Under the pieces are notes generated by a model. That model saw only the letters and a program-made list of their open reading frames with translations, searched no databases and was not told the origin of the DNA. The translations under genes were made by a program, and so were the position numbers. Positions 1 to 4,516 of a stretch of 5,100 nucleotides of DNA are shown here, piece by piece. Origin of the DNA: Streptomyces griseus (lineage in GTDB: Bacteria > Bacteroidota > Bacteroidia > Chitinophagales > Chitinophagaceae). Each line of letters starts with the position of its first letter. Within the stretch, counting starts at the first letter, position 1. The stretch is taken from positions 1 to 5,100 of the forward strand of contig CALPIT020000181.1 in NCBI GenBank assembly GCA_943323705.2, given 5' to 3'.

Positions 1-171
1 ACAAATACAAGAGAAGATGATGAAAAATTTACCAGGTCTTCCATACACATCATTTTGAGAATAAAACCCATTGAAATATTTTCCCAAATCAGCATGAAAT
101 GTCCAAGGAATAAAACAAACGCCAATTAAAGCAAGGTAAATCGTCAATCCAACCCATTTGCTGTACTTCAT
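1..171 (-). CDS. N-terminal 57 residues of a membrane protein of unknown function (runs off the left edge)
   Basis: An open frame on the minus strand starts at the ATG whose complement is 169-171 and stays open for 57 codons to the window edge. The protein begins MKYSKW and continues with a hydrophobic stretch (about residues 6-23, GLTIYLALIGVCF), then a PWTF turn, a polar segment containing YGRPGKF (residues 43-49), and the start of a second hydrophobic segment (residues 49-57). This fits an inner-membrane protein with at least two helices, the first acting as signal anchor. I recall similar short uncharacterised membrane proteins (PWT...GF...YGKPGK) in Chitinophagaceae, but that is memory, not a search. 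The leader is A/T-rich with no Shine-Dalgarno, as is usual in Bacteroidota. The upstream 100 bases hold an AT-rich inverted repeat and then the tRNA-Cys terminator, so it is probably transcribed separately from the tRNA. No function is proposed. Confidence 0.7.
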   Translation of the reverse strand, partial: MKYSKWVGLTIYLALIGVCFIPWTFHADLGKYFNGFYSQNDVYGRPGKFFIIFSCIC

Positions 172-181
172 GTTTAATTAA

Positions 182-255
182 TTAAGTCAAAATTAAAAAG
201 TCAAAATTAAAAAATAAGTGCAATGATTTTTTGAATTTTGATTTTTGAATTTGAA
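182..255. repeat. AT-rich imperfect inverted repeat built on a CAAAATT core
   Basis: The 14-mer AGTCAAAATTAAAA occurs twice in perfect tandem (185-198 and 199-212). The second arm, about 227-255, is rich in TTTTGAATTTTGA and is close to the reverse complement of the first, with one or two bulged bases and a spacer of about 12 nt. A transcript could fold into a long, weak, A-U stem. It sits between the tRNA terminator and the start of the minus-strand membrane protein gene. A third run of the same composition lies on the other side of the tRNA (465-490). Function unknown. Confidence 0.65.
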
Positions 256-284
256 TACACCCTGATATAATTACATTTAATCTT

Positions 285-319
285 AAAAAAAAACCTGTTA
301 AGGTATTAAACCTAACAGG
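285..319 (-). terminator. Rho-independent terminator of tRNA-Cys
   Basis: On the minus strand, 7 nt after the encoded CCA of the tRNA, CCTGTTAGGT pairs with ACCTTAACAGG. The stem has about 10 base pairs with one bulged T and a loop of about 5 nt (294-319). It is followed at once by nine T residues, the complement of the A-run at 285-293. This is a textbook intrinsic terminator and suggests that the tRNA is a short transcript not continued into the membrane protein gene. Confidence 0.9.
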
Positions 320-325
320 CAATTT

Positions 326-399
326 TGGAGGTCCCGAGCGGATTCGAACCGCTGTGGAAGCTTTTGCAGAGCTCTGCCTAGCCACTCGGCCACAGGACC
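326..399 (-). tRNA. tRNA-Cys (anticodon GCA) with encoded CCA
   Basis: The minus strand folds as a complete cloverleaf. The 7-bp acceptor stem pairs GGTCCTG (399-393) with CGGGACC (336-330), with one G-U pair. The D arm contains GCCGAGTGGCTAGGC. The 5-bp anticodon stem GAGCT/AGCTT carries the loop CTGCAAA, anticodon GCA, which reads TGC and TGT (cysteine). The variable loop is 4 nt, and the T arm is AGCGG-TTCGAAT-CCGCT. The discriminator base is U (complement of 329), the known identity element for cysteinyl-tRNA synthetase, which supports the call independently of the anticodon. CCA follows in the genome (complement of 326-328), so the 3' end does not depend on CCA-adding enzyme. The gene is monocistronic: a terminator follows directly and the neighbour at 510 points the other way. 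Confidence 0.97.
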
Positions 400-464
400 A
401 TAAAAAAACATTCTACTATTCTTTCAAATAGTGTTGCAAAATAAGGTATTTTTATTGATAATTT

Positions 465-490
465 AAAATTCAAAATTCAAAAAATTAAAA
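465..490. repeat. AT-rich CAAAATT-type repeat before the nucleoside phosphorylase gene
   Basis: Two tandem copies of AAAATTC are followed by AAAAAATTAAAA, the same composition and core as the inverted repeat at 182-255. It ends about 20 bases before the ATG at 510, so it forms most of that gene's 5' leader. It may be a dispersed intergenic repeat or simply an A-rich leader of the kind that helps translation in Bacteroidota. Confidence 0.45.
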
Positions 491-509
491 CTTAATAAAA
501 GTAACACTT

Positions 510-1391
510 ATGAATACTATTGGCGCTTCAGAACTCATCATCAACAACAGAGGGGCTTTGTATCATATTAATACTCGTCCTGAGGAAATAGCAAATACAA
601 TCATAACTGTTGGAGATCCAGACAGAGTAAAAGAAGTAAGTAAACATTTCGACAGAATCGAATTTCGTAATCAACATCGTGAATTTGTCACTCACACCGG
701 ATATGTTGGTAAAAAAAGAATTTCTGTAGTCAGTACAGGAATTGGCCCTGACAATATCGACATCGTAATCAACGAACTGGATGCACTTGTAAATATTGAT
801 TTAGAAACACGTACCATCAAAGAAAAAATCACACCGTTAAATATCATTAGAGTTGGTACCAGCGGTTCGCTGCAACAGGGAATCCCTGTAGATAGTTTTG
901 TAGCCAGCACACATGGACTTGGACTTGACAATTTACTTAATTTTTATTCTCATACTACTCAAGTTGAAGATGCGCAAATATTGAATGCATTCAACAACCA
1001 CACACAATTGAATATGGGCATTTCAGCTCCATATATCAATGCATGTAGCATGGCTTTGATGAAAGATTTTGTAAATAACTTTCATCATGGCATCACTGTC
1101 ACCTGTCCCGGATTTTATGGACCTCAAGGAAGAGTATTAAGAATGGGATTGGCACAACCTAAATTAATAGACAAACTCACTAGTTTTACATTTGGCCAAC
1201 ACACAATCATAAATTTCGAAATGGAAACGTCTGCAATATATGGAATGGGTAAAATTCTAGGCCACCATTGTCTTTCACTAAGCGCTATCGTTGCCAATAG
1301 AATTTCAAAAGAATTTAGTAAAGATGGCAATGCCGCTGTAGAAAAATTAATCTTAATCACTTTAGAAAATATTGCTGCTTCTCAAATATGA
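510..1391 (+). CDS. udp: Nucleoside phosphorylase, uridine phosphorylase type
   Basis: This 293-residue cytosolic enzyme of the PNP/UDP phosphorylase family should split uridine and phosphate into uracil and ribose-1-phosphate (pyrimidine salvage). The phosphate-binding loop VGDPDR is at residues 34-39, HREF with Arg57 follows (matching Arg48 of the E. coli enzyme), and RVGTSG at 114-119 matches the FIRIGTTG region. FYGPQGR at 202-208 keeps the Phe/Gln/Arg spacing that binds uracil in E. coli Udp (Phe162, Gln166, Arg168), favouring pyrimidine over purine nucleosides. FEME at 236-239 is the ribose-binding Glu-Met-Glu. It is longer than E. coli Udp (253 residues) through an N-terminal extension and an insert near 95-110, which I believe is common in Bacteroidota. 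The ATG at 510 lies just before the conserved GASELI start; the leader is A-rich with no Shine-Dalgarno. The stop overlaps the dapF start by 4 bp (ATGA), implying co-transcription. Exact substrate preference is inferred. Confidence 0.85.
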   Translation: MNTIGASELIINNRGALYHINTRPEEIANTIITVGDPDRVKEVSKHFDRIEFRNQHREFVTHTGYVGKKRISVVSTGIGPDNIDIVINELDALVNIDLETRTIKEKITPLNIIRVGTSGSLQQGIPVDSFVASTHGLGLDNLLNFYSHTTQVEDAQILNAFNNHTQLNMGISAPYINACSMALMKDFVNNFHHGITVTCPGFYGPQGRVLRMGLAQPKLIDKLTSFTFGQHTIINFEMETSAIYGMGKILGHHCLSLSAIVANRISKEFSKDGNAAVEKLILITLENIAASQI

Positions 1392-2179
1392 ATTTGACAT
1401 TTTTTAAATACCAAGGAACAGGTAACGATTTCATCATAATTGACAATCGAAAAAATGAAATCGGTCAACTTACACAACAACAAATTGCCAAGCTTTGCAA
1501 CCGAAAATTCGGTATCGGTGCAGACGGTTTGATGCTGATGAATTCAAAACAAGGATATGATTTTGAAATGATTTATTTCAATGCGGATGGAAATGAAAGT
1601 ACCATGTGTGGTAACGGTGGAAGATGTATGATTTCCTGTGCTTTTCACCTCGGTATACACGAATACACATATCGTTTCATGGCAAAAGATGGCGAACATG
1701 AAGCCGAAATCAATATCGACAATAACATCAGATTAAAAATGAAAAATGTCGATACAGTTGAGTATCAAAATCATCACTCTGTGCTTGATACCGGCTCTCC
1801 TCATTTTGTAAAATTTGTTCAAGATTTAGAAGATGTGGATGTTGTTGAATCAGGAAGAGATATACGTGAAAGCAAGCAGTTTGCAAAAGAAGGAATCAAT
1901 GTGAATTTTGTTGAAACAATAAGTGCTGATACCATTTCTGTAAGAACGTATGAACGTGGCGTTGAAGATGAAACTTTAAGTTGTGGAACTGGTGTTACAG
2001 CTGCCGCTTTAGTTGCTGCCCATAACAACCGTGGTTTCAACAGAGTGGAAGTTATCACACCAGGAGGAAAATTGAGTGTTGAATTTGAAAAAACTAGCGA
2101 TACCAGTTTTGAAAATATCTGGCTTTGCGGCCCGGCAACATTTGTATTTAAAGGGGACATTGAGGTGAATGCTGGATGA
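1388..2179 (+). CDS. dapF: Diaminopimelate epimerase
   Basis: DapF interconverts LL- and meso-diaminopimelate without a cofactor, the penultimate step to lysine and the source of the peptidoglycan cross-linking residue; it acts in the cytosol. The 263 residues carry the full signature: KYQGTGNDF at 7-15; FNADGNESTMCGNGGR at 64-79 with catalytic Cys74; TGSPHFV at 135-141; INVNFVE at 170-176; and ERGVEDETLSCGTG at 189-202 with the second catalytic Cys199. Both halves of the two-domain epimerase fold are present, so it should be active. The start ATG overlaps the preceding stop (ATGA), pointing to translational coupling. No other lysine gene is nearby. The last three residues, NAG, and the TGA stop are encoded by GCTGGATGA, which has the form of the 9-mer repeat that follows, so the repeat may have set the present C-terminus. 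Confidence 0.97.
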   Translation: MNLTFFKYQGTGNDFIIIDNRKNEIGQLTQQQIAKLCNRKFGIGADGLMLMNSKQGYDFEMIYFNADGNESTMCGNGGRCMISCAFHLGIHEYTYRFMAKDGEHEAEINIDNNIRLKMKNVDTVEYQNHHSVLDTGSPHFVKFVQDLEDVDVVESGRDIRESKQFAKEGINVNFVETISADTISVRTYERGVEDETLSCGTGVTAAALVAAHNNRGFNRVEVITPGGKLSVEFEKTSDTSFENIWLCGPATFVFKGDIEVNAG

Positions 2180-2250
2180 GATAGATTCTAGATGTTGGAT
2201 AAGCTAGATACTTGATGCTGGATAGGCTGGATAGGCTAGATAGACTAGAG
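2171..2250 (+). repeat. GGATA 9-mer array after dapF
   Basis: The clearest stretch is GCTGGATAG, GCTGGATAG, GCTAGATAG in perfect register (2217-2243), followed by ACTAGAG. Looser copies stand before it: GCTGGATGA at 2171, GTTGGATAA at about 2194, and GCTAGATAC at 2203. The consensus is GCTRGATAR. The first copy contains the dapF stop codon. The same unit recurs after the Nudix gene (3741-3779 and 3833-3859). There is no open frame on the plus strand here, and no T-run to make the array a terminator. Confidence 0.85.
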
Positions 2251-2333
2251 AACAGACCTCAACACTAAACAACAAACAATAAACAATAAACAACAAGCGC
2301 AGCGACCAAACACCAAACGCCAAACAAAAAAAA
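2251..2333 (+). repeat. G-poor CAAAC / CAATAAA low-complexity repeat
   Basis: This 83-base stretch has almost no G apart from AAGCGCAGCGACC at about 2294-2307. It contains AACAATAAACAATAAACAACAA and then three CAAAC-type units (CCAAACACCAAACGCCAAAC) ending in an A-run. It lies directly before the TTG start of the CorA-type gene and so forms its 5' leader. I recall similar sequence between genes in Bacteroidota genomes, so it is probably a dispersed repeat. It would leave the mRNA unstructured ahead of the start. Confidence 0.65.
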
Positions 2334-2342
2334 TTATCGGCC

Positions 2343-3281
2343 TTGATACAATATTTCAAAATAGAAGACCAGAAAACCATTGCCATCGACAAGCCTGTTT
2401 CAGGAACTTGGGTAAACATACTACCTCCTTTGAAACAGGAAGAGTTTTCTGAACTGAGCAACTTATTAAACATACCAATCGACTTTTTAAAAGATTCTCT
2501 TGATATTGATGAAAGAAGTCGTTATGAAGCTGATGAACAAGTTAAACTCATTGTTATTAAAACCCCAACTGAAAACAATTCCTTCAATGAAAGTGATGCA
2601 TTTTACATAACCATTCCTATTTGTATTATCTTAACGGCAGATCAAATTGTAACGGTAAATTCATTCGAAAACGAAGCCATTAAAAAGTTCTTGAATAGTT
2701 TTCAAAATCGCCATCCCGATAAAAAAAATATGATGGTGCTTAAGATTTTCGAAAAGATTACCACTAATTTTCAGGAGCACCTAAAGGAGATCAACCATCG
2801 TCGAAATTCACTCGAACAAAAATTATATGACGCCAACAGAAATGAAGAATTGCTGGAATTGATGCGCATACAAAAAAGCCTAGTTTATTTTGTAACTGCA
2901 TTGCGAAGTAACGAATTGCTGATGATGAAAATGAGTCGTACCAATTTCCTCCGACTAGATGAAGAAGAAAAAGATTTTCTTGAGGACTTGATTATCGAAA
3001 CTTCTCAAGCCTTGGAAACAGCTAATACTTACACTAATATCTTGAGTAGCACATTGGATGCCTTTGCCAGCATCATCAGCAACAACCAAAATGAAGTATT
3101 GAAAAGATTAACCACACTCACCATCTTTCTCAGCATTCCCGTTTTGATTGCGAGTATTTATGGCATGAATGTACCACTACCCTTTCAACATTCTCATCTG
3201 GCTTTTTGGATTCCAGTTTGTGTTTGCTTTTTCATACTTGGATTTGCTTTATATAATTACATAAGAAGATTAAAAAAATAA
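2343..3281 (+). CDS. corA: CorA-type divalent metal ion transporter, TTG start
   Basis: This is a 312-residue member of the CorA family, homopentameric inner-membrane channels that take up Mg2+ and sometimes Co2+ or Ni2+. Residues 1 to about 140 form the cytosolic alpha/beta domain. About 140-250 is charged and helical, the expected long stalk. Helix 1 (about 256-272) ends in the signature YGMN (273-276), the ion selectivity filter, and helix 2 spans about 287-306 before the basic cytosolic tail RRLKK. Total length is close to E. coli CorA (316). The start is TTG at 2343: the in-frame stop upstream is TAA at 2280-2282, no ATG or GTG lies between, and the first internal Met is about residue 130, inside the conserved domain. 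The outer loop reads NVPLPFQHSH and lacks the MPEL of the classical branch, so the ion is less certain than the family. It is followed after 3 bp by the Nudix gene, probably one operon. Confidence 0.9.
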   Translation: MIQYFKIEDQKTIAIDKPVSGTWVNILPPLKQEEFSELSNLLNIPIDFLKDSLDIDERSRYEADEQVKLIVIKTPTENNSFNESDAFYITIPICIILTADQIVTVNSFENEAIKKFLNSFQNRHPDKKNMMVLKIFEKITTNFQEHLKEINHRRNSLEQKLYDANRNEELLELMRIQKSLVYFVTALRSNELLMMKMSRTNFLRLDEEEKDFLEDLIIETSQALETANTYTNILSSTLDAFASIISNNQNEVLKRLTTLTIFLSIPVLIASIYGMNVPLPFQHSHLAFWIPVCVCFFILGFALYNYIRRLKK

Positions 3282-3284
3282 ATC

Positions 3285-3749
3285 ATGTTCAACATAAGAG
3301 TTTATGGCATTCTGATCAATGACAATAATGAAGTATTGGTAAGTGATGAGTTGATAAAGGGAAATCATTACACTAAATTTTGTGGCGGCGGTCTTCAAAT
3401 TGGCGAAGGAACCATCAATTGTCTAGTAAGAGAATTTAAAGAAGAAATGAATCTTGAAATTGAAGTGATCAGTCATTTATACACTACCGACTTTTACCAA
3501 AAAAGTATTTTCAATCCCAATCATCAACTCATATCCATTTACTATTTGGTAAAAGCAATGGAGCCTATCAGTGTGCCCATCAGACAAAATCCATTTGAAT
3601 TTGATGAGGAGCAAATGAGACTGTATGAAAAAACAAAACAAATTGAATCGTTTCGTTTTGTGAAATGGAGTGATTTTTCTGCGGAAGCCATGACATTACC
3701 TATTGATAAAATTGCAGCAAAAATGGTGAAAGCGGGAAAGGTTGGATAG
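3285..3749 (+). CDS. Nudix hydrolase
   Basis: This 154-residue cytosolic enzyme should hydrolyse a nucleoside diphosphate linked to another moiety, using Mg2+ or Mn2+. The Nudix box GX5EX7REUXEE is complete at residues 35-54: Gly35, Glu41, Arg49-Glu50, and metal-binding Glu53-Glu54. The usual Gly two residues later is Asn56 (EEMNL). The N-terminus MFNIRVYGILIN is the expected first beta strand. The TTDFYQ...NPNHQLISIYY segment (residues about 67-88) resembles other Bacteroidota Nudix proteins I recall, but the substrate cannot be read from it. The ATG lies 3 bp after the CorA-type stop, so it is probably co-transcribed, and metal uptake beside a metal-dependent hydrolase may be chance. The last codons, GTT GGA TAG, form one GTTGGATAG unit of the repeat that follows, so the stop seems to come from the repeat. 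Confidence 0.92.
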   Translation: MFNIRVYGILINDNNEVLVSDELIKGNHYTKFCGGGLQIGEGTINCLVREFKEEMNLEIEVISHLYTTDFYQKSIFNPNHQLISIYYLVKAMEPISVPIRQNPFEFDEEQMRLYEKTKQIESFRFVKWSDFSAEAMTLPIDKIAAKMVKAGKVG

Positions 3750-3779
3750 GTTGGATACTGGATACTGGATACTGGATTG
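3741..3779 (+). repeat. GGATA array, 9-mers passing into 7-mers, over the Nudix stop
   Basis: GTTGGATAG (3741-3749) and GTTGGATAC (3750-3758) are 9-bp units. Then TGGATAC repeats every 7 bp (3759-3765, 3766-3772), ending in TGGATTG. The change of period from 9 to 7 within one array suggests slippage or recombination between related units. The first unit carries the stop codon of the Nudix gene. Confidence 0.85.
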
Positions 3780-3832
3780 GGTAAACGTACTTCATAGCAT
3801 TGTCTCCTTAAAGGGGCGTTGCATATTGATAG
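3780..3832. other. Hairpin-forming spacer between two GGATA arrays
   Basis: These roughly 50 bases are not part of the GGATA pattern but have it on both sides. The core GCATTGTCTCCTT pairs with AAGGGGCGTTGC when G-U pairs are allowed, with two mismatches, giving a stem of about 11 pairs around 3798-3822. No T-run follows on either strand, so it is not an obvious terminator. I recall similar CTTCATAGCAT...TCTCCTT sequence between genes in related genomes, which would make it a dispersed element, but this is unverified. Confidence 0.5.
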
Positions 3833-3859
3833 GCTGGATAAGCTGGATAAGCTAGATGG
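3833..3859 (+). repeat. GGATA 9-mer array, three units
   Basis: GCTGGATAA (3833-3841), GCTGGATAA (3842-3850) and GCTAGATGG (3851-3859) are in exact tandem, followed by a degenerate TTGGAG. This is the same unit and the same G-to-A variant (GCTAGAT) as in the array after dapF. Beyond it, 3866-3955 is plain AT-rich sequence in which I see no gene or signal. Confidence 0.85.
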
Positions 3860-3955
3860 TTGGAGACGACTCAAATCATTTTAATTCATAAATAGACACT
3901 TTACTCTAAATTCAATCCGTGTAAACTCCAATTCTCCTTTCCTCTGCAGCAAATC

Positions 3956-3971
3956 AATTCGTGAATTCGTG
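3956..3971. repeat. Tandem AATTCGTG octamer
   Basis: AATTCGTG is repeated twice without spacing. Its neighbour GGTTATCCAA (3971-3980) contains a single GGATA unit in the opposite orientation. I recall CACGAATTCACGAATT as a scattered intergenic sequence in Bacteroidota. Function unknown. Confidence 0.5.
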
Positions 3972-3983
3972 GTTATCCAACTT

Positions 3984-4006
3984 CCCCCTTTGGGGGACAG
4001 AGGGGG
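3984..4006. repeat. GC-rich hairpin CCCCCTTTGGGGG with a second G-run
   Basis: CCCCC (3984-3988) can pair with GGGGG at 3992-3996 over a 3-nt loop or with a second GGGGG at 4002-4006, giving two alternative stems. It lies about 10 bases beyond the 3' end of rnpB. No T-run follows the stem on either strand, so it is not a standard intrinsic terminator, although it could block 3' exonucleases or transcription entering from the Nudix side. Similar C-run/G-run palindromes are, as I recall, common between genes in Bacteroidota. Confidence 0.55.
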
Positions 4007-4015
4007 CTAAAAATA

Positions 4016-4390
4016 CCTATCAGCCATAAGCCGGATTCTGTAATCCCGAAATTTCGGAACGGTTATCATTTATCTGGCTGCATCATTACTGATACAATCT
4101 TGCTGCCTACCCTTCAACGCATCAGTTGCCTGAAATCGGACGAGCCGCCCTCAATCGTTGATTTACGTGACATTACAGCGCATAAGGTTTACCCGTAAAA
4201 ATTATTACTAATCTTTACTGTGAGCTCTTACCTCACATTTTCACCTTTACCCCAACGAATCAGGGAAGTAATTTTCTGTGGCACTTTCTCTTTTTCTGAC
4301 TTCTCAGAAAAGCCGGCCATTAACCGGTATGCTGCTCTTCGCTGTCCGGACTTTCCTCTTCAATTGCTTGAAGCGATAACCGGCTGATAG
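4016..4390 (-). ncRNA. rnpB: RNase P RNA, bacterial class A
   Basis: This is the catalytic RNA of RNase P, which with the RnpA protein removes 5' leaders from pre-tRNAs. On the minus strand the ends pair perfectly as P1 (CTATCAGCC at 4390-4382 with GGCTGATAG at 4026-4018 region, 9 bp). Conserved blocks appear in order: GAGGAAAGTCCGGAC (4358-4344), TGCCACAG (near 4283-4276), GTAAGAGCTCAC (4231-4220), GGGTAAACC (4194-4186), GGGTAGGCAGCAAG (4112-4099) and ACAGAATCCGGCTTAT (4041-4026). The first and last form the P4 catalytic core. The GGU in GGGTAGGC matches the L15 loop that pairs with the tRNA CCA end, as in E. coli. Length of about 375 nt is normal for class A. A TATTTTT run follows the 3' end. 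The gene is divergent from the YitT-family gene. Exact ends are accurate to a few bases. Confidence 0.97.
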
Positions 4391-4516
4391 ATGTGGTAAA
4401 ATTAAGCAAATAGTTTTTGGTATCCACGCTTTACTCACATTCATGCATTAAAATCGAAATTGTAATCTGTAAATCAATTGCAATGGCTTATTTTTAACGA
4501 TAAAACAAGCTTTATA

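Noticed and set aside
182..385. Minus-strand frame of 67 codons
   Set aside because: It runs through the tRNA-Cys gene, its terminator and the AT-rich inverted repeat, so it cannot be a real protein gene.
434..466. Possible Bacteroidota promoter for the phosphorylase gene: TTG at 434-436 and TAATTTAA at 459-466
   Set aside because: The spacing of 22 is a little long and the downstream box lacks the TTTG end. In such AT-rich sequence this match is expected by chance.
1819..2160. Minus-strand frame of 113 codons inside dapF
   Set aside because: It is a shadow of a fully intact dapF with both catalytic cysteines.
2171..2333. CRISPR array or direct-repeat array with spacers
   Set aside because: Units are 7-9 bp in direct contact with no unique spacers, and no cas genes are present in the window.
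2204..2473. Minus-strand frame of 89 codons with a hydrophobic stretch resembling a membrane protein
   Set aside because: It is the reverse reading of the CAAAC/CAATAAA and GGATA repeats plus the start of the CorA-type gene. The hydrophobic residues come from the low-complexity repeat, and the YPAYPA tail is the 9-mer read in phase.
3542..3874. Minus-strand frame of 110 codons over the Nudix 3' end and repeats
   Set aside because: SLSSLSSLS and the IQYPTYPTFP run are the GGATA arrays read backwards. The rest is antisense to the Nudix gene.
4045..4060. CCGAAATTTCGG palindrome as a separate operator or terminator
   Set aside because: It lies within rnpB just before the last conserved block, where class A RNase P RNAs carry a variable hairpin, so it is part of the RNA fold.
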